Source: Planctomycetaceae bacterium | Lineage (GTDB): Bacteria > Planctomycetota > Planctomycetia > Pirellulales > Pirellulaceae | DNA length: 7,297 nucleotides | NCBI GenBank assembly: GCA_003501565.1 | Contig: DNPC01000672.1 | Span: 1-7,297 of the forward strand | Reading direction: 5' to 3' | In this document: piece by piece, positions 1 to 5,517 of the stretch | Position numbering within the stretch: position 1 is the first letter of the stretch | How the letters are laid out: each line of letters starts with the position of its first letter | Made by a program: the position numbers and the translations under genes | Notes under the pieces: model-generated | Told to the model about the DNA's origin: nothing | The model's input: only the letters and a program-made list of their open reading frames with translations | Databases searched by the model: none

Positions 1-160
1 GCTCACAACTATATCCAATTCTCAACTTGCGTCTAGCGATCGGTGGGTGGCACCAAATAAAAAAGTTCTCACCGGTGTCCCGAGTTTTCCGGTAGCCCAT
101 CTGCGGGAAGCCAGTACGCTGGATCGCAGGTTTCGATACGCTTATGAAAGACAGTTCTAA
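1..160 (+). CDS. Possible C-terminal end of an unidentified protein, cut by the left edge
   Basis: One plus-strand frame (codons starting at position 2) is open from the window edge to a TAA at 158-160, giving about 52 residues ending in RYAYERQF. The composition looks protein-like, with many charged and aromatic residues. I recognise no domain. An open run of this length arises by chance in a noticeable fraction of random sequence, so the evidence is weak. The stop lies 15 bp before the GTG of the next plus-strand ORF, which would fit a two-gene transcription unit. The main alternative is non-coding DNA. Confidence 0.3.
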   Translation, partial: LTTISNSQLASSDRWVAPNKKVLTGVPSFPVAHLREASTLDRRFRYAYERQF

Positions 161-175
161 ACACTGGAGATTATA

Positions 176-454
176 GTGTTCAAAACGTCGTGCTTGTTTG
201 TGACGCTGACGTGCATATTCCCGAGTGGGCTGACCTATGATCGGGCGGTTGATGAACTCAACAGGCTCGTCGAATCACAGGCAATCGTTTACGAGAATGG
301 TGCGATAACGGTTCAAGAAGAATCGCTTGACCGCGCGTCGGCTGTGCTTGGAGTCATTGCCGAAGAACATTCTCCGCACAAGTTTGTGAGAAGTCTCTCG
401 AGAACAAGGCATGTGACGTTTGAACCGTTTGACGCAAAGCCGTTTGTAAGATGA
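176..454 (+). CDS. Hypothetical protein, 92 aa
   Basis: This GTG-started ORF has a purine-rich ribosome-binding site (TGGAGA at 165-170) about five bases before the start; that site is the main reason to believe it. I do not recognise the product. After a short hydrophobic N-terminus (roughly residues 5-15), residues 20-65 look like a soluble mixed alpha/beta segment rich in Glu, Asp, Val and Ala. The tail is basic. There is no clear lipobox or signal-peptidase site, so the hydrophobic start is probably not an export signal. It follows the partial frame at 1-160 by 15 bp and may be co-transcribed with it. It converges on the microcompartment gene ending at 591. It could also be a decayed gene fragment. 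A basic opposite-strand ORF over 275-538 is judged a shadow. Confidence 0.4.
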   Translation: MFKTSCLFVTLTCIFPSGLTYDRAVDELNRLVESQAIVYENGAITVQEESLDRASAVLGVIAEEHSPHKFVRSLSRTRHVTFEPFDAKPFVR

Positions 455-590
455 TGGCATGGCATCAAACGCAGGAGTGCGATTCTTGCCGAGCTGGGCA
501 ACACCGCATCTGCGAGCACAGAAACGCTTTGCTCTCAATCCCTGGTGATGCCAAAGCTATTCGTGACCATCGCAGCTGAACAGACGTGAA

Positions 591-1292
591 CTACGGCAAC
601 AACGACAGAACCGATTCACTCGGTCGGGCGATGACATGGGCGGCGATCAAAGTGCCGAGGCCTTCTACCTTGGGACCCGCTGCGTCGATGGCGGCTCGAA
701 CGGCTGCTACATCACCCCGCAAGACGATCGTCACGTAGCCGCCACCAAGCTTCTCTTTGCCAACGACCTCAACCTGGGCCGCCTTACAGGCAGTGTCGAC
801 GGCTTCGAAAACCGCTGTGAAGCCTTGCGTCTCGATGAAACCGAGTGCCTTGACATCGGCGGTACGAATAGGCTGTTGAGTTGATTTGGCCGCCGCTTGC
901 TTTGCCATCATGTTCTCCAAGGGACTATCTTCTATTTGGGTTTTGGGCATTTTGACAACATCTTGCTGGATGAGCGGATTGAATTCCACTCCGCTGGCAA
1001 TTCCCACAAGAGCCTCTTCGTGCGGCCGGTTCATTTGAGTGACGACTGGACGTCCCTTCATCCGATCCGCGGCCTGCTCACCGGCCTGGAGCGCCGCACT
1101 TACATCGCTGGGCGTTCCAGCCAGTTTGATACACGTCCCAAGAAAGTCGTTCAATTCGACTTGTAAGAGCTGAATCGTGGCAGCTTTCTCCATGGCGTCG
1201 AGGGCCACCATTGCAGGAGTCCACGCATGGGTTTCTAACACTCCGATAGCGGGCGCGCCGACAACTTTCGACTCGTCGAAAAGAAAACTCAC
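591..1292 (-). CDS. Bacterial microcompartment shell protein with two BMC domains (BMC-T type)
   Basis: BMC-T proteins form pseudohexameric trimers that tile the facets of protein-shelled organelles, often with a gated central pore. From the GTG at 1292 the product is 233 aa. Domain 1 (about residues 12-97) starts with AIGVLETHAW and ends near RPHEEALVGIA. Domain 2 (about 148-233) is a textbook BMC domain: ALGFIETQGF, the pore-loop region KLGGGY (181-186), VLRGDVAAVRAA, and HVIARP near the end. Domain 1 is diverged: its pore-loop region reads ELNDFLGT with Cys54 just after it, and the usual RGD is replaced by GTPSD. The linker of about 50 residues is long for this family and holds a possible amphipathic helix (about 123-137). 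The GTG was chosen over the upstream ATG at 1469 because an AGGAGG lies four bases before it, the BMC fold begins right after it, and the ATG would overlap the divergent tautomerase. No other shell or enzyme-core gene is in view. Confidence 0.93.
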   Translation of the reverse strand: MSFLFDESKVVGAPAIGVLETHAWTPAMVALDAMEKAATIQLLQVELNDFLGTCIKLAGTPSDVSAALQAGEQAADRMKGRPVVTQMNRPHEEALVGIASGVEFNPLIQQDVVKMPKTQIEDSPLENMMAKQAAAKSTQQPIRTADVKALGFIETQGFTAVFEAVDTACKAAQVEVVGKEKLGGGYVTIVLRGDVAAVRAAIDAAGPKVEGLGTLIAAHVIARPSESVLSLLP

Positions 1293-1396
1293 AACTCCTC
1301 CTCGCCAACATGCAAACCGGCGACTTCCGCCAGCGTGACCATAGTGTAATCTGTTTGCGACGGACCGAGTCTTAACTCCTTCACAATAAGCCCCAT
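1289..1396 (-). CDS. Possible 35-aa small ORF overlapping the start of the BMC-T gene
   Basis: On the minus strand an ATG at 1396 opens a frame of 35 codons ending in TGA at 1291-1289. That stop overlaps the BMC-T GTG in the classic GTGA arrangement used for translational coupling. The peptide begins MGLIVKELRLGP and ends GLHVGEEEL. An internal ATG at 1342 would give a 17-residue version. The BMC-T ribosome-binding site lies inside its last codons. The residue mix is protein-like, but no family is recognised and the ATG at 1396 has no well-spaced Shine-Dalgarno (AAGG directly abuts it). It may be a small protein, a leader peptide that controls shell-gene translation, or chance. If real from 1396, only 25 bp separate it from the divergent tautomerase start, which crowds the promoters. 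Confidence 0.35.
   Translation of the reverse strand: MGLIVKELRLGPSQTDYTMVTLAEVAGLHVGEEEL
1293..1301 (-). promoter_or_regulatory. Ribosome-binding site that fixes the BMC-T start
   Basis: The minus strand reads GAGGAGG followed by AGTT and then the GTG at 1292-1290. It is the strongest Shine-Dalgarno sequence noticed in the window, and it places the BMC-T start at the GTG rather than at the in-frame ATG 59 codons upstream. Confidence 0.7.
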
Positions 1397-1421
1397 CCTT
1401 CACGCGCTGACTTCGACCACT

Positions 1422-1622
1422 ATGCCTTACGTAAACATACAGATCACAGCCGGAGCGACACGAGAACAAAAGTCACAACTCGTGGCCGACGCCACTCGCT
1501 CACTGGTCGAGGTACTCAACAAGAAACCCGAGCATATCCACGTAGTCATCACCGAGGTCGATGAAGAGAACTGGGGCTTTGCCGGCATGCTGACGGACGA
1601 TTGGAGAAAATTGAAGGGCTAA
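1422..1622 (+). CDS. 4-oxalocrotonate tautomerase-like protein, 66 aa
   Basis: This is a short member of the tautomerase superfamily, whose members use an N-terminal proline, exposed after Met removal, as a general base to interconvert enol and keto acids. The sequence opens MPYVNIQIT, giving the catalytic Pro, then has the family's EQK at 15-17 and VVITEV at 41-46. It ends with a WGFAGM segment (51-56) matching the conserved Phe/Gly region of 4-oxalocrotonate tautomerase. Its length is normal for the short subunits, which usually form hexamers. By alignment from memory, the two arginines that bind substrate in the classic enzyme (Arg11 and Arg39) correspond here to Ala and His, with Arg14 nearby. 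The exact substrate is therefore uncertain. It is divergent from the BMC-T gene. No Shine-Dalgarno is evident before the ATG. The family call is firm; the reaction is not. Confidence 0.9.
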   Translation: MPYVNIQITAGATREQKSQLVADATRSLVEVLNKKPEHIHVVITEVDEENWGFAGMLTDDWRKLKG

Positions 1623-1775
1623 GTGATACGAACGAGACCTAGCCAAGATAGCAACTGAGATTCCCGGGTGATAAAATTCAGCCCACGCTGTAGGGCGAAG
1701 CAACCCATAGAGACGTCAGATTCGGCAAAGGCTCACCTGCCATTCAACTGACCGTACGACGTGTGGAATATGAGC

Positions 1776-2081
1776 ATGTTTAATTTCACAACCAAGAACA
1801 TTCTTGTGGCAACGACTTTCGTTGGCATCTTTTCGTCGATGGTCGCTGCCTCACCAGCTCTACTGGCGGGGACTGTATTCGCACTGATCGTTTACCAGTT
1901 CGTGGTCGTTCCGGCCATCCTGCTTTCCTGCGCTGTCGCTGCACCCGCCAAAGGATCACAACTCGAAGTGACCAACCCCATTGTGCGTGCACTTCTGTTA
2001 GCAATGCCGTTTTCGCTGATCGCTTGGCCCTGCCTGATCATTTGGGCCATGATGTACTTCAGCGGAGAAACGCCTGTATAG
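1776..2081 (+). CDS. Small hypothetical integral membrane protein, about 101 aa
   Basis: The product is strongly hydrophobic, with roughly three membrane segments: LVATTFVGIFSSMVAA near the N-terminus, a long stretch around FALIVYQFVVVPAILLSCAVAA, and a third around LLLAMPFSLIAWPCLIIWAMMYF. A short polar loop (about KGSQLEVTN) separates the last two. The opening MFNFTTKNILVATT resembles the N-termini of many short uncharacterised planctomycete membrane proteins, but I assign no named family. Three in-frame starts compete: GTG 1761, ATG 1770 and ATG 1776. I chose 1776 because a GGA at 1765-1767 sits eight bases before it; the others only add one to five residues. It lies 136 bp before the phosphatase on the same strand, so co-transcription is possible but unproven. 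Confidence 0.65.
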   Translation: MFNFTTKNILVATTFVGIFSSMVAASPALLAGTVFALIVYQFVVVPAILLSCAVAAPAKGSQLEVTNPIVRALLLAMPFSLIAWPCLIIWAMMYFSGETPV

Positions 2082-2154
2082 AGAGTTGGCTGTCTTCCTA
2101 GATTCTCAAGCGACATCTCAGGCCGCATTCACATCCCGGCGTCAACGAGAATGG

Positions 2155-2177
2155 CAGTTTCGGTAGAATAGAAACTG
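2155..2177. promoter_or_regulatory. Perfect 7-bp inverted repeat upstream of the phosphatase gene
   Basis: CAGTTTC at 2155-2161 is repeated inverted as GAAACTG at 2171-2177 around a 9-base spacer. The spacer contains TAGAAT (2164-2169), which resembles a -10 hexamer, but no convincing -35 lies the right distance upstream. The repeat ends 39 bp before the phosphatase ATG. It may be an operator overlapping its promoter, or a hairpin ending the small membrane-protein transcript. There is no T-tract after it, which weakens the terminator reading. Confidence 0.4.
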
Positions 2178-2216
2178 ACATGCAGCACCCCACTCTTTCG
2201 ATGCTGGCCAAGAACT

Positions 2217-3251
2217 ATGTTTGCTAAAATCACCAGCGCGGGCCGTACCGATATCGGTAAGAAACGCGAGAGCAACCAAGACCAATACTTGATTGCCGAC
2301 TTGAACAAATCGATGCAGGTACAATCCACGAGTTTGGCGCTGGATACCCAGAGCCGCCTGTACGGCATGTCACACGGCAAGCTCTTTATGGTCGCCGACG
2401 GAATGGGGGGCCACCAAGGTGGAAACCGTGCCAGCACGCTCGCCATTGATCTGCTGATCAACCAGCTTCTCAACTCGATGCACTGGTTCTTCCAAATCGA
2501 CCACAATCGACGAACAACCGCGTCTGAAGTCGCTGAACAGGAAAATCGCGAACAAGGTTTCATCGACGACTTGAAACGGATGATGCAAAACGCTCACGAA
2601 GCGATCGAGGCCGAATCAAGCGCCGACCAAACAACTCGCGGAATGGGAACAACGCTAACGCTTTCCTATGTCATTTGGCCGTGGATGTATGTCGTTCACG
2701 CCGGAGACAGCCGATGCTACCTGCTTCGTGATGGTGAACTCCGGCAGCTCACTCGGGATCACACTGTCTCAAACCAACTGGTTGAAAACGGAGGAATGTC
2801 CGAAGATGAAGCCAACAACTCGCCCTGGAGCAATGTACTGTACAATGCTCTGGGTGCAGGTGCAGACTCGGTTCAGGCTGAAATACAAAAGGTAGCACTC
2901 GAACCGAATGATGTGATTATGCTCTGCTCCGATGGCCTTTATCGGCACATTGAAGACAATGAACTCCGCGACATGATGCTGAGTGATCTTGAGCCTAGCG
3001 AGATATGCAGATCGTTTATCGAGCTAGCGAATTTTCGGGGAGGAGCTGACAACATCACGACGATTGTCGCCCGTCTTGAAGAACCCGACGACGACCAACC
3101 ACGCACGCGCGTCGCGGCAGAAATAACACTCGAAAGGCTGCTCGGCGAAGTCACAGGCTATCACCCGCGTGGCGAGCCCCAGAAACCCATCACGGCTGAG
3201 ATCGTGGAACAGGGAGGTCTTGATACAGACGAAATTGAGATCAGTCGCTAG
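2217..3251 (+). CDS. PP2C-family (PPM) protein serine/threonine phosphatase
   Basis: This is a metal-dependent phosphatase that removes phosphate from Ser/Thr on proteins, opposing Hanks-type kinases, which are abundant in planctomycetes. The catalytic domain spans about residues 1-290 of 344. It shows the family motifs in order: RTDIGKKRESNQDQ (11-23, Asp22), VADGMGGHQGG (59-69, metal-binding Asp61-Gly62), GMGTTLT (142-148), HAGDSRCYLL (161-170), LCSDGL (236-241, metal-binding Asp239) and GGADNITTIV (275-284, Asp278). All expected metal ligands appear present, so it should be active. No membrane segment is seen, so it is probably cytosolic. After the catalytic core come about 55 residues rich in Glu, Asp and Pro with no recognised domain. 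Residues 90-140 hold a polar helical insertion. The ATG at 2217 has no clear Shine-Dalgarno but directly precedes the first PP2C strand. No kinase or FHA partner gene is adjacent. Confidence 0.95.
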   Translation: MFAKITSAGRTDIGKKRESNQDQYLIADLNKSMQVQSTSLALDTQSRLYGMSHGKLFMVADGMGGHQGGNRASTLAIDLLINQLLNSMHWFFQIDHNRRTTASEVAEQENREQGFIDDLKRMMQNAHEAIEAESSADQTTRGMGTTLTLSYVIWPWMYVVHAGDSRCYLLRDGELRQLTRDHTVSNQLVENGGMSEDEANNSPWSNVLYNALGAGADSVQAEIQKVALEPNDVIMLCSDGLYRHIEDNELRDMMLSDLEPSEICRSFIELANFRGGADNITTIVARLEEPDDDQPRTRVAAEITLERLLGEVTGYHPRGEPQKPITAEIVEQGGLDTDEIEISR

Positions 3252-3351
3252 GTTGGTTCACTTTGGCAATTCGAAGAACTGTATCGATGCTCTAGCCACG
3301 GCAAGAATGAGCTAAGAGCGGCGACCCTGTCAGGCTCTTCGCTGGTGCCGT

Positions 3352-3378
3352 CCGCGTCGTTATCCGAAAACGATGCGG
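3352..3378. terminator. Hairpin between convergent genes, possible bidirectional terminator
   Basis: CCGCGTCGTT (3352-3361) and AACGATGCGG (3369-3378) form a 10-bp stem with a 7-base loop. In the plus-strand RNA the only imperfection is a G-U wobble; in the minus-strand RNA it is a C-A mismatch. It lies 100 bp after the phosphatase stop and nine bases past the hydrolase stop, where a shared terminator would be expected. There is no strong T-tract on either side, so it may not be a standard intrinsic terminator. Confidence 0.5.
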
Positions 3379-3387
3379 TTCATCGCT

Positions 3388-4176
3388 TCAGTCCACTGCA
3401 TTGCGACGGAGCCAGGCAGCGAGGACCTCAGTTACAAAGGATATGTCGGCGGGGTTACGGACGAGCAGGTGATCGGCGCCGGGCAAACTCACCAGACTCA
3501 CTGATGGGGCGTTCTTGCCAGCCGAAAGCAGACTGTATAGCCGCGTTGCGTGCTCAAAACCCAACGTCTCATCAACCGGGCTATGCAACAGAAGCACCGG
3601 TTTCTCTAAACGTGTAATCCGTTCGGTAATATCGTGACTGCGAAAATCGTCGAGCATCTGCTGATGAATCGCGTACGTTCTACCGCCGATCGTCACGCTG
3701 CCCGCTCCGGTTGAACGAATCGCCGGATCCATTCGGTCAAGCAAGTCAGCGAGGTGATGCGTGTCACTTGGGGCTGCCAGAGCCACGACTGCTTTGACCG
3801 ATGCAATCTGCCCAGCCATCGATAAACTGCACGCACCACCAAATGAGTGGCCGATCAGGTAGCTGGGGGCTTGGTGCTCATGCGACAGGTGCTCCGTTGC
3901 AGCCAGAAGATCGGACTGGTTCGTGCTAAAGTTCGTCTCTGAGAAATCGCCTTGGCTGCCACCGAGCCCCGTCAAATCGTACCGAAGTGTCAGAAAGCCC
4001 TCGGCAGCCAACCCCCGACTGATTCGGACGATCGCCTTCAAGTCCTTGTTGCACGTAAAGCAGTGCGTGAACAAGCCAGTCGCTTGCGGGGGTGCTGCAG
4101 GGATGTCGAAAATTCCCGCCAAGCGATAACCGTTACCCCCAGTAAACTCGGTTCGTACGCTTGAGAACTCACCCAC
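3388..4176 (-). CDS. Alpha/beta hydrolase of the type usually fused to OsmC, here without the OsmC domain
   Basis: This is a serine hydrolase of the alpha/beta fold; the substrate is unknown. From the GTG at 4176 it is 262 aa. The catalytic triad is visible: Ser111 in GHSFGG, Asp202 in SPVDETLG and His236 in GADHLL. The segments HCFTCNKD (38-45), RYDLTGLGGSQGDF (65-78) and the following ETNFSTN are, from memory, hallmarks of the N-terminal half of bifunctional alpha/beta hydrolase/OsmC proteins. In those an OsmC peroxidase-like domain of about 140 residues follows; here the protein stops after the hydrolase. The next 136 bp are too short to hold an OsmC domain before the phosphatase gene, so it is a standalone version. 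The GTG was chosen because AGGAA (4185-4189) lies eight bases upstream. The in-frame TTG at 4212 would add 12 hydrophobic residues and is less likely. A 16-bp tandem repeat lies upstream. Confidence 0.88.
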   Translation of the reverse strand: MGEFSSVRTEFTGGNGYRLAGIFDIPAAPPQATGLFTHCFTCNKDLKAIVRISRGLAAEGFLTLRYDLTGLGGSQGDFSETNFSTNQSDLLAATEHLSHEHQAPSYLIGHSFGGACSLSMAGQIASVKAVVALAAPSDTHHLADLLDRMDPAIRSTGAGSVTIGGRTYAIHQQMLDDFRSHDITERITRLEKPVLLLHSPVDETLGFEHATRLYSLLSAGKNAPSVSLVSLPGADHLLVRNPADISFVTEVLAAWLRRNAVD

Positions 4177-4228
4177 GATCAGGCTTCCTGCGATTGCTAG
4201 TAGACGAAACAAAGGGTCTCGTGCCCAT

Positions 4229-4298
4229 CGGAATTTCCCAGCGTCAGAATTTCCGAGAGTCAGAATTTCCCAGAGAACGAATTTGTTAGAGAACGAAT
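4229..4298. repeat. Degenerate 16-bp tandem repeat, four copies plus a partial fifth
   Basis: Units start at 4229, 4245, 4261 and 4277, with a partial unit at 4293-4298. The consensus is near CAGAATTTCCCAGAGA. Units 2 and 3 agree at 14 of 16 bases, units 1 and 3 at 13, and units 3 and 4 at 11. AGAGAACGAAT is exactly repeated at 4272-4282 and 4288-4298. The array begins 53 bp upstream of the hydrolase GTG, in the gap after floA, so it could carry binding sites for the hydrolase promoter or be a decaying minisatellite. There are no spacers, so it is not a CRISPR array. Confidence 0.85.
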
Positions 4299-4395
4299 CG
4301 CCTTACCCTGACGTTTTAGCCTTCTGCGTTTCGCCGCTACTGTTGGTTGAAAACGACGACGTGGCTGAGGATTTCATCAACGAGAACTGCCTCAG

Positions 4396-4415
4396 AAACA
4401 AACAGCCTGCGGCTG
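4396..4415 (-). terminator. Rho-independent-like terminator after floA
   Basis: On the minus strand CAGCC-GCA-GGCTG forms a compact 5-bp GC-rich stem with a 3-base loop, followed at once by TTTGTTT. It lies 19 bp past the floA stop codon on the same strand. The stem is short, but the T-rich tail and the position support transcription ending here, which would separate floA from the hydrolase gene. Confidence 0.5.
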
Positions 4416-4434
4416 ATTCACCTTCAGCTCGCAG

Positions 4435-5433
4435 CTAGTTCGGAAGCGAAGTGTCTCCGAGATTCCCTTTTTTGAAGGCCAACGCCATGGCTTGCGGAAC
4501 TTCGGCTTCGGCAAGCAACAGACTTGCTCGATTTTCAGAGACGCTGGCTCGATTCTCTTGCTCGGTGGCAATCGCTTCGGCACGTCGCTGTTCGGCCAGA
4601 GCACGGGCAACACGCACATCGGCTTCGGCCTGATCTGCCTTCAATCGGGCACCGATGTTGTCACCTACATCGATATCCGCGATATCGATCGAGACGATTT
4701 GAAATGCCGTTTGTGAATCGAGTCCGCGCCGGAGAACCGTTTTGGAAATCCGATCGGGATTCTCGAGTACCTCTTGGTGACCATCTGCCGAGCCAATTGA
4801 GCTGATGATACTCTCACCCACGCGAGCGATAATCGTCTCTTCAGTCGCTCCCCCGATCAACTGCTCCAGGTTCGTACGCACAGTAACACGCGTTCGCACC
4901 CTGAGCTCCACGCCGTCCTTTGCGATCGCGCTAAGTGTTGCTTTACCGCTTCGGCGAGGATCGGGACAATCGATCACTTTTGGATGGACGCTAGTTCGTA
5001 CAGCGTCAAGAACATCCCGACCAGCCAAATCGATTGCGGCCGCACGATCAAAGTCAAGATCGATTCCTGCCCGGTGCGCTGCGATGATCGCTTGGATAAC
5101 GTTCATCACGTTGCCACCAGCCAGAAAGTGCGCCTCAAGTCGATTGGTAAGGATGCCGTGGGCCGACGAAATATCCAGGCCAGCTTGGGCAGCCATAATT
5201 TTGGCGTGGACAATCGTGGGAGCTTTGACTTGCCTGAAGTACATGCCGATCAGACTAAAAATCGACACTTGAGCACTCGCAGCAAATGCCTGCACCCACA
5301 GCGAGCCGAACGCGATAAAGGCGATCGCCATGAAAATGGCCAATAGAGCAGCCAGCCCTAGCACGACGTATAGCGCCACGGTCAGCGGATCATCAAGCGG
5401 AAAAGCGGCCAAGAGCGAAACAGGCAGATGCAT
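4435..5433 (-). CDS. floA: Flotillin-like protein FloA
   Basis: FloA proteins are membrane scaffolds that mark functional membrane microdomains (lipid-raft-like areas) and affect membrane fluidity, secretion and signalling. The 332-aa product has one strong membrane segment (about residues 17-47) followed by a second apolar, partly embedded stretch (about 49-65). Next come the SPFH/PHB-like domain with AHFLAGGNVMNVIQAIIAAHRA (102-122) and AAIDLAGRDVLDAV (132-145), then GGATEETIIARVGE (194-207). IDIADIDVGDNIGA (249-262) leads into an Ala/Glu-rich coiled coil (about 265-315) and EVPQAMA. Length and order match the family. Compared with Bacillus FloA (from memory), there is a short insertion around 157-168 (PDPRRSGKATLS) and the acidic C-terminal tail after the coiled coil is shorter. 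No nfeD partner gene, often found beside floA, is adjacent. The ATG at 5433 has no clear Shine-Dalgarno. Confidence 0.96.
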   Translation of the reverse strand: MHLPVSLLAAFPLDDPLTVALYVVLGLAALLAIFMAIAFIAFGSLWVQAFAASAQVSIFSLIGMYFRQVKAPTIVHAKIMAAQAGLDISSAHGILTNRLEAHFLAGGNVMNVIQAIIAAHRAGIDLDFDRAAAIDLAGRDVLDAVRTSVHPKVIDCPDPRRSGKATLSAIAKDGVELRVRTRVTVRTNLEQLIGGATEETIIARVGESIISSIGSADGHQEVLENPDRISKTVLRRGLDSQTAFQIVSIDIADIDVGDNIGARLKADQAEADVRVARALAEQRRAEAIATEQENRASVSENRASLLLAEAEVPQAMALAFKKGNLGDTSLPN

Positions 5434-5462
5434 AGCACGTTGCAGTAAAAATCGAGTGGTAT

Positions 5463-5486
5463 ACCAGCTAATAGATTCTAACTGGT
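5463..5486 (-). terminator. Weak hairpin between mnmA and floA
   Basis: ACCAGcTA (5463-5470) pairs with TAaCTGGT (5479-5486), giving seven pairs with one mismatch and an 8-base loop. On the minus strand a run of five Ts follows about ten bases later. It lies 31 bp past the mnmA stop and may end that transcript. The stem is AT-containing and the T-run is distant, so support is weak. Confidence 0.25.
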
Positions 5487-5517
5487 CGGCAACGTGATTG
5501 CATTAGTGGCTCGAGGA

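Noticed and set aside
70..77. CACCGGTG palindrome
   Set aside because: An 8-bp palindrome is expected by chance at this length and it lies inside a possible coding frame.
514..534. Hairpin after the BMC-T gene as its terminator
   Set aside because: The stem is only 5 bp plus two more after a mismatch, it lies 57 bp past the stop, and no T-tract follows on either strand.
275..538. Minus-strand ORF of 87 aa opposite the 92-aa hypothetical
   Set aside because: The product is very basic with many Arg, Cys and His residues, as in antisense translations; no ribosome-binding site or family was seen.
1293..1469. N-terminal extension of the BMC-T protein to an ATG at 1469
   Set aside because: It would overlap the divergent tautomerase start, its residues are basic and Cys-rich unlike any BMC protein, and the GTG at 1292 has a strong ribosome-binding site.
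1649..1677. Promoter for the small membrane protein, with TAAAAT as the -10
   Set aside because: The TAAAAT is good, but the hexamer 17 bp upstream matches a -35 at only three of six bases, so it is not reported as a feature.
2129..2563. Minus-strand 144-aa ORF over the start of the phosphatase gene
   Set aside because: It lies opposite unmistakable PP2C motifs and shows no recognisable domain; it is an antisense shadow.
3314..3339. AAGAGC/GCTCTT inverted repeat after the phosphatase gene
   Set aside because: It is a 6-bp stem with a 14-base loop and no T-tract; the hairpin at 3352-3378 is much better.
4177..4212. Hydrophobic 12-residue N-terminal extension of the hydrolase from a TTG at 4212
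   Set aside because: TTG is a rarer start, the extension is not part of the family's N-terminus, and the GTG at 4176 has a well-spaced AGGAA.
4229..4298. CRISPR array
   Set aside because: The units are 16 bp, directly abutting and degenerate, without unique spacers or cas genes.
4805..5272. Plus-strand 155-aa ORF opposite floA
   Set aside because: The Arg/Ser/Ala-rich composition is that of a reverse-strand reading of a well-conserved gene.
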